Shown one piece after another: positions 8,521 through 17,167 of a DNA stretch of 64,000 nucleotides. How positions within the stretch are numbered: the first letter of the stretch is position 1; each line of letters opens with the position of its first letter. Source of the DNA: Clostridia bacterium (lineage in GTDB: Bacteria; Bacillota; Clostridia; Monoglobales; Monoglobaceae). Under the pieces are notes generated by a model. It had not been told where the DNA came from, did no database searches, and saw nothing but the letters and a program-made list of their open reading frames with translations. The stretch is taken from assembly GCA_017397725.1 (NCBI GenBank), contig JAFQIA010000008.1, forward strand, positions 124,001 through 188,000. Reading direction: 5' to 3'. Both the position numbers and the translations under genes were made by a program.

Positions 8521-9444
8521 TTAAAAATTTAGCAGAGAATCTATATTTTCTTCTGAATACTCAATCTCCGCAGAATACATTCGCACATATTCTTCCATAT
8601 CTTTGATTGTGACCGTTCCGCAATGTTGTAAATGCCATCCGCAAAGGCCTCCAATGAGATAGCATCCGGAAAGAATCATTCGTACCCGCTGAGAAATATC
8701 GCCATTCCATCGGGCTTCGGTGAAATGACGGAATAAAAAGTAGCAGACAAGTTGTTCAAAAGGAATCGCAAGTTCTTCTTCAAAAATTTGAAAATCCAAA
8801 GAAAAATCCTTCAAGTTTTCCAACAACCCTGTCCACTTGGAATCCAGTCGTTCCAAATCAAGATATTTTGCACAAAGCTCCTTCATAGAAAATGCTGTAA
8901 AATCAAACCCAAAATGCTGTGCAAGTGCTGAAAAACGTTCCAACATACTCACATTTCGATTCTGCATCAAAGTGAAAAGTTCTTCTCGTAAGGTGAGATA
9001 ATATTCTTCTTCTGTGGTACATTGGATGTCTTTTTTGTTTGCGGAAAACAAGGCAAAGGGTTTCTTAGAGTTCAAGACAATTCTTGCCGCTTCTTCACAA
9101 CAAAGACCAAGACCCATTTCGACAAAATTCGTATAAAAATTGCGGAATCTGGGGTGATCGGTACAAATCCCACACAGGGCATCTTTGCCCAGATTCAGGA
9201 TGATGTCACAAAGCCCCTTTTCGTTCAAAAAAGGGCACCGATCGCCCTCCTTCAAAACAAAGTGAGGTTCTTCCTCTTCTGCAATATTTTCCAGAATACT
9301 GGCGCCAAAATCATCTTTGAGCGACCGGTAATAGTCCATCGTGATATCATCAATATCAATTTCCCAGCCAATGCAACAATTGTGCTTGCACTGTTCTGCA
9401 ATGCATTGAAATTGTTGATAATAATTGGGCACAAGTATTTGCAT
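8521..9444 (-). CDS. FliB-like lysine N-methylase (Cys-rich)
   Basis: The 307-residue protein has the start of the flagellin lysine-N-methylase family: a PNYYQQFQCIAEQC opening, then C23-C24 and IGWEIDID. Further conserved cysteines lie in DRCPFL, LCDI, LCGICTDHPRFRNFY and LGLCCEEA. Salmonella FliB uses a [4Fe-4S] cluster and SAM to methylate surface lysines of flagellin. No flagellar gene is in this window, and this protein is shorter than the roughly 400-residue enterobacterial form, so the substrate is unknown; many Clostridia carry such stand-alone copies. It lies 24 bases downstream of nrdG and ends at a terminator. Confidence 0.75.
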   Translation of the reverse strand: MQILVPNYYQQFQCIAEQCKHNCCIGWEIDIDDITMDYYRSLKDDFGASILENIAEEEEPHFVLKEGDRCPFLNEKGLCDIILNLGKDALCGICTDHPRFRNFYTNFVEMGLGLCCEEAARIVLNSKKPFALFSANKKDIQCTTEEEYYLTLREELFTLMQNRNVSMLERFSALAQHFGFDFTAFSMKELCAKYLDLERLDSKWTGLLENLKDFSLDFQIFEEELAIPFEQLVCYFLFRHFTEARWNGDISQRVRMILSGCYLIGGLCGWHLQHCGTVTIKDMEEYVRMYSAEIEYSEENIDSLLNF

Positions 9445-9467
9445 CTACATAATCCCCTTATGTATGT

Positions 9468-9974
9468 CTATTCTTCCAACAAAACAGCAGTTCCGGTTGT
9501 TAACGATGCGGGAACATCAAGAACGCGCTGATTTTTACTTCCCCGAAATTTCAGCATCAAGCTTTTCTCTGCCAGAACGAACTTGCCGTCAATCAATATG
9601 TCGGTCAATTTCAAAAGTTCCAAAATGGCAGGATTCTTTTCCCCTAATTTTAAAAGTTCTTCAAAGGTGAATCCGCTATAACATACCAAATTCAAATTAA
9701 GTGCTTTAATTTCCTTCCCCAGCTCCGTCAAAGCTTCCGGTTGGCAAAAAGGTTCTCCGCCCGAAAAAGTCACGCCGGAAAGCAGGGGATTCTTTTTGAT
9801 TTCCGCCAAAATTCCATCTAAGGAAACTACACGCCCCCCGTCAAAATCGTGAGTTTGAGGGTTGTGACACCCTTCGCAATGATGGGGGCATCCTTGCACA
9901 AATACGGTGTAACGGATGCCGGGTCCATCAACGATGGACTCCGGCACAATTCCAGAAATACGAAGTTCGTTCAT
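9468..9974 (-). CDS. nrdG: anaerobic ribonucleotide reductase-activating protein
   Basis: NrdG is a radical-SAM enzyme that installs the glycyl radical on the class III ribonucleotide reductase NrdD. The 168-residue protein has the cluster motif C29, C33, C36 (CPHHCEGC), followed by HNPQTHDFDGG, and the SGGEP motif near residue 69. nrdD is usually adjacent, but here the upstream gene is ldh, and the two overlap by one base (TAATG). That suggests translational coupling with ldh. nrdD must lie elsewhere, or this could be a related activase for another glycyl-radical enzyme. Confidence 0.85.
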   Translation of the reverse strand: MNELRISGIVPESIVDGPGIRYTVFVQGCPHHCEGCHNPQTHDFDGGRVVSLDGILAEIKKNPLLSGVTFSGGEPFCQPEALTELGKEIKALNLNLVCYSGFTFEELLKLGEKNPAILELLKLTDILIDGKFVLAEKSLMLKFRGSKNQRVLDVPASLTTGTAVLLEE

Positions 9975-10921
9975 TAAAAACCAATCTCCCTTGCAAGATT
10001 TTTGAGTGCCTGTGAAGATTTTCTCAGCCCTTCAATTTCTTCAGGAGAAAAATCAATTTCCAAAATCTTCTCTGCACCGTCGCTCCCCACAATGGTTGGG
10101 GCGCTCAAACAAATATCTGAGATTCCATACTCGCCGTCAAACAGACTGGACACTGTAAGAATGGAATTCTCGTTTCCAATAATACTTTCCACAATGCGAC
10201 GCACCGCTAACGCGATTGCATAATAAGTGGAACCCTTTTTATTGATGATTTCATAAGCAGCATTACGGGTTTTGTCATAAAAGCATTCTTTGCAAATATT
10301 CAAGGAATCGCATTCTCCGGTGCTTGCACAGTAAGAATCCACACTCATTCCCGCAACATTGGTTACACTCCATGCCGCAACCTCCGTATCCCCGTGTTCT
10401 CCGATAATATAGGTGTGCACATTACGCACATCTACATTGGTATGTTCACCCAAAAGATACTTCAGTCTTGCAGTATCTAAAACCGTTCCGGAACCGATAA
10501 CGTGCTTTTTGGAAAATCCTGAAATTTTGTAGGTGATATAAGTCAGGATATCCACCGGATTGGTAACCACCATCAAGATGGTGTCATCGTGGCAATATTT
10601 CAGCACATTTTCGACGATATCCTTAAAAATATCAGCATTTCGTTTTAACAGGTCGGTACGCTTTTCTCCTTCTCTCTGGTTGGCACCGGCTGTAATGATG
10701 ACCATATCGCTACCCTTAATATCTGCATAACTTCCTGCCACAATTTTTACAGGATTTACAAAGCAGATGCCGTGGTTCATATCCATTGCATCTCCCTCTG
10801 CTTTATCCCGATTGATATCAATAATCACAATCTCTGATACCAATCCGCTCAGCATCAACGTATAAGCAACGGTAGACCCAACATTTCCGGCACCTACCAC
10901 AGTAATTTTTCCTTTGAACAT
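9974..10921 (-). CDS. ldh: L-lactate dehydrogenase
   Basis: It reduces pyruvate to L-lactate with NADH. The protein has the Rossmann GAGNVG motif near residues 10-15, the active-site loop NQREGEKR with Gln82 at the position that selects lactate over malate, Arg152 in DTARL and catalytic His176 in GEHGDTE. I start at ATG 10921, where GAGGTG lies six bases upstream, giving 315 residues, instead of the longer frame from 10969. Its stop codon overlaps the nrdG start by one base. In the fermentative setting of this organism it would recycle NADH. Confidence 0.92.
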   Translation of the reverse strand: MFKGKITVVGAGNVGSTVAYTLMLSGLVSEIVIIDINRDKAEGDAMDMNHGICFVNPVKIVAGSYADIKGSDMVIITAGANQREGEKRTDLLKRNADIFKDIVENVLKYCHDDTILMVVTNPVDILTYITYKISGFSKKHVIGSGTVLDTARLKYLLGEHTNVDVRNVHTYIIGEHGDTEVAAWSVTNVAGMSVDSYCASTGECDSLNICKECFYDKTRNAAYEIINKKGSTYYAIALAVRRIVESIIGNENSILTVSSLFDGEYGISDICLSAPTIVGSDGAEKILEIDFSPEEIEGLRKSSQALKNLAREIGF

Positions 10922-10975
10922 AGATTTCACCTCATTGATAGGTTTCCCAAAGGTAGGGAAAATACTCATTCAGGA

Positions 10976-12370
10976 TTAGTTGTTCAAATAAAATTCACGA
11001 TAACCTTTATAGGTCATATAAATATCAAATTTTCCTGCGATTTCAAAGGGGGCGTGCATCGAGAGCAGCGGAACACCTGCATCAATGACATCCATATCCA
11101 AGTTTGCTACAAACTGCGCAATGGTTCCACCACCGCCAAGGTCCACTTTACCCAATTCGCCAATCTGCCAAGCAACTTGATTATTGTTGAAAATTCTTCT
11201 GATTTTTGCAATCAGCTCAGCTCCTGCATCGCTGGCACCGCTTTTCCCTCTGGAACCGGTATACTTGCAAAGAAGAATACCACCGTTTAAAATTGCCGCA
11301 TTCCTCTTTTCACTCACATCCGGATAATTGGGATCCAGAGCTGCGCCCACATCAGCAGAAAGGCAGGTGGAATGGCTCAGGCAATCCCGCAGCAATAAAT
11401 CGGAGTAAGCCTCTGTGGTTTTGGCACAGAGTTTTGCCATCACATTTTCAAAATACCTTGACTGCATTCCGGTGGCACCCATGCTGCCGACTTCTTCCTT
11501 GTCTACCAAAAGACAAACTGCCGTCTTTTCCGGATTTTTCACATCCAGAATGGCTCTGAGTGCAGTATATGCACACACTCTATCGTCCTGACCATAGCCA
11601 CCAATCATACTTCTGTCAATGCCCACATCTCTTGCAGGATAAGCAGGAACAATTTCGATTTCGCTGCTAATCAAATCTTCTTCTTTGATATCATATTTCT
11701 CATGCAAAAGCTTGAGTACATTAAGCTTGACGCCTTCTTTGATTTCCTCATCCTCACAAGACAGATTGCCCAAAATCACATTCAGGCTCTCTCCGGGGAT
11801 TGCCTCACTCATTTTCTTAGTCATCTGTTGCGTTGCCAGATGGGGAAGCAAATCGGTGACACAAAAGACAGGATCATCTTCTTTTTCACCAATCATAATA
11901 TTGATTTGGGTTCCGTCTTCCAAGGCAGCAACGCCATGGATTGCAAGAGGAATGGTGGTCCATTGATACTTTTTGATTCCGCCGTAATAATGGGTCTTAA
12001 AATATGCAATGCCTTGGTCTTCGTATAAAGGATTGGGTTTCAAATCCAGTCTGGGAGAGTCAATATGCGCCCCGATTAAATTGATTCCCTCTTCCATTGT
12101 GCGATTTCCGATTACCGCCGCAATTACGCCTTTTCCGCGATTGACAGTGTAAACCTTATCCCCCGGTTTCAGCGTTTCTTTTTCTTCCAAACAAACAAAG
12201 CCATTGCTTTCTAAAAGGCGACAGGTATCCTCGCAGAATTCACGCTCCGTCTTTGCATCGGAAATAAATTTGCGGTAATCCTCACAAAATGCAAAGATTT
12301 GATTTTTTTCCTGTTCCTCCACCTTGGAGAAGAGATTTTTATTTTCATACATTAAGTCTTGATGTTCCAT
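10976..12370 (-). CDS. M18 family aminopeptidase
   Basis: It is a dinuclear zinc aminopeptidase of the aspartyl aminopeptidase family. Metal and active-site motifs visible are AHIDSPRLDLKP near residue 100, a DKEEVGSMGATGMQ segment near 305 and SMHAPFEIAGKFD near the end. The ATG at 12370 with AAAGGAG eight bases upstream is preferred, giving 464 residues; the frame from 12424 would run into the upstream gene. It follows the lytic transglycosylase gene by 16 bases. The protein lacks a signal peptide and should act on peptides in the cytoplasm. Confidence 0.9.
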   Translation of the reverse strand: MEHQDLMYENKNLFSKVEEQEKNQIFAFCEDYRKFISDAKTEREFCEDTCRLLESNGFVCLEEKETLKPGDKVYTVNRGKGVIAAVIGNRTMEEGINLIGAHIDSPRLDLKPNPLYEDQGIAYFKTHYYGGIKKYQWTTIPLAIHGVAALEDGTQINIMIGEKEDDPVFCVTDLLPHLATQQMTKKMSEAIPGESLNVILGNLSCEDEEIKEGVKLNVLKLLHEKYDIKEEDLISSEIEIVPAYPARDVGIDRSMIGGYGQDDRVCAYTALRAILDVKNPEKTAVCLLVDKEEVGSMGATGMQSRYFENVMAKLCAKTTEAYSDLLLRDCLSHSTCLSADVGAALDPNYPDVSEKRNAAILNGGILLCKYTGSRGKSGASDAGAELIAKIRRIFNNNQVAWQIGELGKVDLGGGGTIAQFVANLDMDVIDAGVPLLSMHAPFEIAGKFDIYMTYKGYREFYLNN

Positions 12371-12386
12371 AACAAAGACTCCTTTC

Positions 12387-13016
12387 TTATGTTTCTTCTG
12401 TATATAACTTGTGATACATCTCACAGGCTTTTTTTACACGCTTGACATAGTTTCTCGTTTCGGGAAAAGGAATATGCACAAGCTCTCCCTTTTCATTGGT
12501 ATAATTCTCGTTTTTCAGCCACTTTTCCACATTTCCGGGTCCGCCGTTGTAAGCGGCAATCGCAAGATCCTGATTTCCCTGATAGCGTTTTAAGAGTTTG
12601 CTGAAATAATAGCACCCAAGACGAATATTGAATTCCGGTTCCAGTAGATCTTGAACCTTTACATTCTTGAGTTTCAATTCTCTGATGCAATCCTTGGCAG
12701 TTTCTTCCTGCATCTGCATCAACCCTTTTGCACCTGTATTGGATACCGCATAAGGATCAAATTTGCTCTCTGTGCGAATGATTGCGTAAACCAGTTCTTT
12801 TTCCAGAGAAAACTCCTCAGCATATATTTCCACCCATTCCTGATACTTGATAGGATATTGCGTTTTCATCAATTTTTCGCTGAATCCAAAATAATTCCCC
12901 ATCCAGAACAAGATTGCCAATACTGCTATGCAACCAATTATTTTCCCGAGACATCCAACGCAGCCTCGCCTCTTCCGAGAGCGATTTCTACGCGCAGAAG
13001 GATGGACATTTCTCAT
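12387..13016 (-). CDS. membrane-anchored lytic transglycosylase (SLT domain)
   Basis: It cleaves peptidoglycan glycan strands outside the membrane. A very basic N-terminus (RRNRSRKRR) precedes one transmembrane helix (about residues 24-41). The SLT fold has the catalytic Glu83 in RTESKFDP, then GAKGLMQMQ, then AYNGGPGNVEKWL. The 209-residue length and layout match the soluble-lytic-transglycosylase-like proteins that stand next to coaE in many Clostridia. It overlaps coaE by four bases (ATGA type), so the two are coupled. Confidence 0.9.
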   Translation of the reverse strand: MRNVHPSARRNRSRKRRGCVGCLGKIIGCIAVLAILFWMGNYFGFSEKLMKTQYPIKYQEWVEIYAEEFSLEKELVYAIIRTESKFDPYAVSNTGAKGLMQMQEETAKDCIRELKLKNVKVQDLLEPEFNIRLGCYYFSKLLKRYQGNQDLAIAAYNGGPGNVEKWLKNENYTNEKGELVHIPFPETRNYVKRVKKACEMYHKLYTEET

Positions 13017-13606
13017 AGCTCTAACCCCATAACATCCTGATAAATTTCTTCAACCAACCCTTTTAACGAATCCACAGTTCCGGTGTTTTCGATACAATAA
13101 TCCGCCCTGCTACGCAGCTCCTCATCCGAAAGTTGGTGTGCCATTCTCTCTTTCACTTGTTCAGGTGTGCACCCGTCACGCTCCATCACTCGCGCAACCC
13201 GCAACGCTTCAGGAGCTACCACAGCCAAAGTCTTGTCACAGGAAAAGGGAAAGTTCGATGAAAACAACAACGGTACATCCATACAAACCAAATCTGCAGT
13301 TGCCCGGTTTAATTGCTCTTGCATTTCACGAAAGATAGCTGTATGCGTAATATCATTTAACCGTTGTAGCTTTGTATGATCAGAAAAGACCATCTGCGCC
13401 AATCTTTTTCTGTCGATCTCTCCGTTGGGGAAAAGAATTTCTTCCCCAAAATATCTCACTGTTTCCGGATATGCACTTCCGTCTTTTTTCAAAACCTGTC
13501 GAGAAATCGCATCTGCATCAATGATTTCAGCACCAAGCTCTGCAAACAAGCCGGTAACCACACTTTTCCCCGACCCAATGCCGCCAGTAATCCCTAAAAT
13601 TTTCAT
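13013..13606 (-). CDS. coaE: dephospho-CoA kinase
   Basis: It catalyses the last step of coenzyme A synthesis. The P-loop GGIGSGKS is at residues 7-14, followed by DADAISRQVL and the DVPLLFS segment near residue 110. The 197-residue length is normal. It is the first gene of the minus-strand run coaE, lytic transglycosylase, aminopeptidase, ldh, nrdG, FliB-like, with a promoter directly upstream. Confidence 0.95.
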   Translation of the reverse strand: MKILGITGGIGSGKSVVTGLFAELGAEIIDADAISRQVLKKDGSAYPETVRYFGEEILFPNGEIDRKRLAQMVFSDHTKLQRLNDITHTAIFREMQEQLNRATADLVCMDVPLLFSSNFPFSCDKTLAVVAPEALRVARVMERDGCTPEQVKERMAHQLSDEELRSRADYCIENTGTVDSLKGLVEEIYQDVMGLEL

Positions 13607-13623
13607 TATCTATCACCATAACT

Positions 13624-13652
13624 ATTATAGCAGTTTTGGAAATTGATTACAA
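13624..13652 (-). promoter_or_regulatory. sigma-A promoter of coaE
   Basis: On the minus strand, TTGTAA (13652-13647), 17 bases and TATAAT (13629-13624) with an extended TGC just before the -10. Confidence 0.75.
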
Positions 13653-13662
13653 TAGCTTTTGC

Positions 13663-13697
13663 AAAAAAAGAGCAGGCACTTTTTTTGCCCGCTCCTT
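13663..13697 (-). terminator. terminator of the 11-mer-repeat lipoprotein gene
   Basis: GAGCGGGCA and TGCCTGCTC pair (one G-T) on the minus strand and are followed by seven T. Confidence 0.85.
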
Positions 13698-13701
13698 TCA
13701 T

Positions 13702-14037
13702 TTATTTTCCGGCAGTTGCTTGATTGCCATTGGTGTTGCCTGTAATATTATCCATGGTTTCTTCCATTCCGGCAGTCACGCTATCAACGGCGCCCTGGGC
13801 ACCATCAATCACATCTTTTGCTGCATTTCCAACGCCATCTGTCGCGTTTCTGACTGCGTTTCCGGCGCCCTCGGTTGCAGAATCCATTGCATCTCCTGCG
13901 TTGTTTTCCTGTTGGTTATACGGTTCGCCGGCCCGCCCATCGGTATCATTTCCGTAGTCCATGGTTGTTTCGCCACATGCGGAAAGCAAAATGCAACAAG
14001 CAAGCGTTGTCATCGACAATAATAATTTCTTTTTCAC
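13702..14037 (-). CDS. lipoprotein with LEA-like 11-residue repeats
   Basis: The N-terminus is a lipoprotein signal (KKKLLLSM..., lipobox LLSAC, lipidated Cys at residue 21). After a polar linker, residues of about 50-105 form five consecutive 11-residue units, starting MDSATEGAGNA, VRNATDGVGNA, AKDVIDGAQGA and VDSVTAGMEET. The spacing of hydrophobic positions predicts an amphipathic helix like the 11-mer repeats of LEA group 3 proteins. It is single-gene, with its own terminator, and is divergent from galE. I do not recognise a named family; a desiccation or envelope-stress role is inference. Confidence 0.7.
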   Translation of the reverse strand: MKKKLLLSMTTLACCILLSACGETTMDYGNDTDGRAGEPYNQQENNAGDAMDSATEGAGNAVRNATDGVGNAAKDVIDGAQGAVDSVTAGMEETMDNITGNTNGNQATAGK

Positions 14038-14120
14038 TGAATCTCCTCCTTTTCGTTTTTCTTTATTATATCCAACCCCAAAAAAACTATACCTTTTTTC
14101 TTAATAATTCCTTTTTTTGC

Positions 14121-14149
14121 TTGCATATTTACTTGGTATGTGCTATAAT
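14121..14149 (+). promoter_or_regulatory. sigma-A promoter of galE operon
   Basis: TTGCAT (14121-14126), 17 bases and TATAAT (14144-14149) with an extended TGC before the -10. The start codon follows 43 bases after the -10. Confidence 0.82.
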
Positions 14150-14191
14150 ACTTGCGTATCATTTTGCATTTCATCTTTAGGAGGTTTTTCT

Positions 14192-15205
14192 ATGAATATC
14201 TTAGTTACCGGTGGTGCGGGATACATCGGCAGCCATACCAGCGTACTTCTTCTTGAAGCAGGTTACGATGTGGTTATCGTTGATAATCTCTGCAATAGTT
14301 CTGCCGAGGCAGTAAAACGTGTTGCGGCTTTGACCGGAAAAGAACCCGTTTTTTATGAGGCGGATTTGTGCGACGAGGAGACACTGGACAGCATTTTTGC
14401 AAAGCATTCCATTGATGCTGTCATCCATTTCGCTGGCTTGAAAGCAGTAGGCGAATCGGTGGAAATGCCTCTTACTTATTATGAAAACAACATCGGTAGC
14501 ACCTTGAGTCTTTGCAAGATTATGGCAAAGCACAACGTAAAAAAGATTGTGTTCAGCTCCTCTGCTACCGTTTACGGAAAGCCGGAAACCGTTCCGATTC
14601 GGGAAGATTTTCCGCTTTCCTGTACCAACCCCTATGGTCGTACCAAGCTGATGATTGAAGAAATTTTGCGTGACCTTTATATTTCTGATAACGAATGGGA
14701 TATCGCATTACTCCGTTACTTCAATCCTGTGGGTGCACACAAAAGCGGTATGATTGGCGAAGACCCCAAGGGAATTCCCAACAATCTGATGCCCTTTATC
14801 TCTCAGGTTGCCATCGGCAAGCGTGATTACCTCCGGGTATTCGGTGACGATTATGATACTCCAGACGGTACCGGCGTACGCGATTACATTCACGTTTTGG
14901 ATTTGGCAGATGGTCACCTGAAAGCGTTAGAAAAAATCAGCACCCATGTAGGCGTGGTTACCTACAACTTGGGAACCGGTCACGGTTACAGTGTATTGGA
15001 TATGCTCCACGCATTTGAAAAAGCTTGCGGAAAAGAGCTTCCCTATCAAATCTGTGAACGGCGTTCCGGTGATATCGCTGCATGTTATGCAGACCCGAAA
15101 AAAGCAAAAGACGAGCTGGGCTTTGAAGCGGTTCACACCTTAGAGGAAATGTGTGCCGACACCTGGAACTGGCAATCGAAAAACCCGGATGGTTACAACA
15201 AATAA
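14192..15205 (+). CDS. galE: UDP-glucose 4-epimerase
   Basis: It interconverts UDP-glucose and UDP-galactose, and often the N-acetyl forms. The NAD-binding GGAGYIGSH is at residues 7-15 and the catalytic set is S124, Y148 and K152. Start: ATG 14192 with AGGAGG ahead; the longer frame from 14117 overlaps the promoter. The 337-residue length is normal. It leads an operon with a nucleotidyltransferase and an N-acetylhexosamine kinase, the same three activities as lnpD, lnpC and lnpB of the bifidobacterial galacto-N-biose pathway. Confidence 0.95.
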   Translation: MNILVTGGAGYIGSHTSVLLLEAGYDVVIVDNLCNSSAEAVKRVAALTGKEPVFYEADLCDEETLDSIFAKHSIDAVIHFAGLKAVGESVEMPLTYYENNIGSTLSLCKIMAKHNVKKIVFSSSATVYGKPETVPIREDFPLSCTNPYGRTKLMIEEILRDLYISDNEWDIALLRYFNPVGAHKSGMIGEDPKGIPNNLMPFISQVAIGKRDYLRVFGDDYDTPDGTGVRDYIHVLDLADGHLKALEKISTHVGVVTYNLGTGHGYSVLDMLHAFEKACGKELPYQICERRSGDIAACYADPKKAKDELGFEAVHTLEEMCADTWNWQSKNPDGYNK

Positions 15206-15225
15206 AAATTTGAGGAGAGATTACA

Positions 15226-16086
15226 ATGAGTAAAACAACACTTCTCGCTCTTGCAGCGGGTATGGGAAGCCGGTTTGGCGGCTTAAAACAAATGACACCG
15301 GTTGCAGGAAACAATTCTGTATTGCTTGATTTTTCTGTTTATGATGCCATCGCATCCGGCTTTGACAAAATTGTTTTTGTCATCAAAGAGGAAATGTATC
15401 ACGATTTCAAAGAAATGATTGGCGACCGCATTAAAAATGCAGAGGTTGATTATGTTTTTCAGGAAATGGATTCTCTTCCTGAGGGCAGAGTGAAACCGTG
15501 GGGAACTGCGCATGCAGTTTTGTGTTGCCGCGATAAAATTGACACTCCTTTTGCCATCATCAATGCCGATGACTATTATGGCCGTCATGCTTATCAGGAT
15601 ATTCACGAACATCTTCTCAATGCAAAGGATTTTGATTTTGCAATGGTTGCCTTTGATCTGAAAAACACCCTGACTGACAATGGAACGGTTGCCCGCGGTG
15701 TTTGTGAGGTAGAAAACGGTTATCTCAAGCACGTAACTGAGCGTACCAAAATCAATAGCAAACTCCAATATACCGAAGACGAGGAAACTTGGATTGACCT
15801 TCCGGATGACACCGTGGTGTCTATGAATTTGTGGGGATTCACTCCTGCAATCTTTGATGTGTTGGAAGAGCAATTTGCTGATTTTTTGAAGAATACCCCC
15901 AATCCCTTAAAAGACGAATTCTTCATCCCTCTGTCAGTAGAACAACTCATTGACAGTGGCAAAGCAAAGGTAAAGGTTTACAACTGTCGCGACAAATGGT
16001 ATGGTATGACATATTCTGATGACTTGCCCGTAGTAAAGCAGGCGCTCAATCAAATGATTCAGGAGGGTTATTATCGTGGACTGTGA
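15226..16086 (+). CDS. sugar-1-phosphate nucleotidyltransferase
   Basis: The 286-residue protein opens with the nucleotidyltransferase signature LALAAGMGSRFGGLKQM (residues 6-22) and has an INADDYYG metal-binding motif near residue 108. The family joins sugar 1-phosphates to nucleoside triphosphates. It lies 20 bases after galE and its last 11 bases overlap nahK, so by context it probably makes a UDP-sugar from GlcNAc-1-P, GalNAc-1-P or Gal-1-P, as LnpC does. The exact donor and sugar are not readable from the sequence. Confidence 0.8.
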   Translation: MSKTTLLALAAGMGSRFGGLKQMTPVAGNNSVLLDFSVYDAIASGFDKIVFVIKEEMYHDFKEMIGDRIKNAEVDYVFQEMDSLPEGRVKPWGTAHAVLCCRDKIDTPFAIINADDYYGRHAYQDIHEHLLNAKDFDFAMVAFDLKNTLTDNGTVARGVCEVENGYLKHVTERTKINSKLQYTEDEETWIDLPDDTVVSMNLWGFTPAIFDVLEEQFADFLKNTPNPLKDEFFIPLSVEQLIDSGKAKVKVYNCRDKWYGMTYSDDLPVVKQALNQMIQEGYYRGL

Positions 16087-17167
16087 GTTACAAAGGATTG
16101 CCGAACAATTTGCTCTTGTAGGCAGTATTGTTGACATATCTCCCTATGGGAACGGACATATCAATGATACTTACTGCATCCGGACCGATGAAGATAGACT
16201 TTATATTATGCAGCGGATCAACGACAATGTTTTCAAAAAGCCTACAGATGTAATGACTAATATTTCTGCGGTTACCGGTTTTTTGCAGGAGAAACTCCGC
16301 AACCAAGGCGGTAACCCGATGCGTGAAGCTATGACCTTAATTCCTACTTTGGATGGTGCTCCTTATGTTTCCGCATCCGAAAAGGATCTTTATCGCGTTT
16401 ATGTATTCATTGACCAAGCGGTTTCCTATGATATCATTGAGTCTCCTGAGATTTTTTACAATGCAGCAAAAGCCTTTGGTCGCTTCCAGAGTATGCTTTC
16501 GGATTTTCCGGCAGAAAAATTAAAGGAAACTATTCCTAGTTTCCATGATACTTATCGTTATTATCAAAAATTTGAAAAGGCCGTGGAAGAAGACTGTGTC
16601 GGTCGGTGCGCAGAGGTTGCAGAGGAGATCCAGTTTGTCCGCGACCGCGTTAATGATACCAAAATTGTAACGGAAGCTTTGGTACGTAACGAATTGCCCT
16701 TGCGTGTAACCCACAATGATACTAAGCTTAATAACGTTATGTTTGACGAAGCAACCAACGATGCGCTTTGTGTCATTGACCTTGACACCGTAATGCCTGG
16801 TTCTTTGTTGTTTGACTTTGGAGATGCCATCCGTTTTGGTGCAAATACTGCGGTCGAGGATGAAACAGATATTTCTAAAATCGCCATCAATCTGGAGCTT
16901 TTTGAGGCATTCACCAAGGGCTATCTGGACGAGCTTAAGGATTGTATGACTCAAAAGGAAATGGAACTTCTTCCTTTCGCTGCAAAGCTTTTAACTTTTG
17001 AATGTGGTATTCGCTTTTTGACTGATTACTTGGTGGGCGATACTTATTTCAAGATTCACAAACCCAAACACAATCTTGACCGTGCTCGTAACCAATTTGC
17101 CCTGGTTGCAGATATGGAAAAGAAAATGGCAGACATGAAAAAAATCGTTCAGGATATCATCAAATAA
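16076..17167 (+). CDS. nahK: N-acetylhexosamine 1-kinase (NahK/LnpB-like)
   Basis: It phosphorylates GlcNAc or GalNAc at C1. The 363-residue protein follows Bifidobacterium longum NahK closely from memory: YGNGHINDTY near residue 24, the catalytic loop THNDTKLNN with D215, the metal-binding IDLDT (about 234-238), then MPGSLLFDFGD and RFGA, and a C-terminal LLTFECGIRFLTDYL. The start is GTG 16076 with AGGAGGG eight bases upstream, inside the end of the preceding gene. Its 3' end overlaps the convergent hemW by eight bases, so its terminator falls inside hemW. GH112 phosphorylase is not in the window. Confidence 0.85.
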   Translation: MDCELQRIAEQFALVGSIVDISPYGNGHINDTYCIRTDEDRLYIMQRINDNVFKKPTDVMTNISAVTGFLQEKLRNQGGNPMREAMTLIPTLDGAPYVSASEKDLYRVYVFIDQAVSYDIIESPEIFYNAAKAFGRFQSMLSDFPAEKLKETIPSFHDTYRYYQKFEKAVEEDCVGRCAEVAEEIQFVRDRVNDTKIVTEALVRNELPLRVTHNDTKLNNVMFDEATNDALCVIDLDTVMPGSLLFDFGDAIRFGANTAVEDETDISKIAINLELFEAFTKGYLDELKDCMTQKEMELLPFAAKLLTFECGIRFLTDYLVGDTYFKIHKPKHNLDRARNQFALVADMEKKMADMKKIVQDIIK

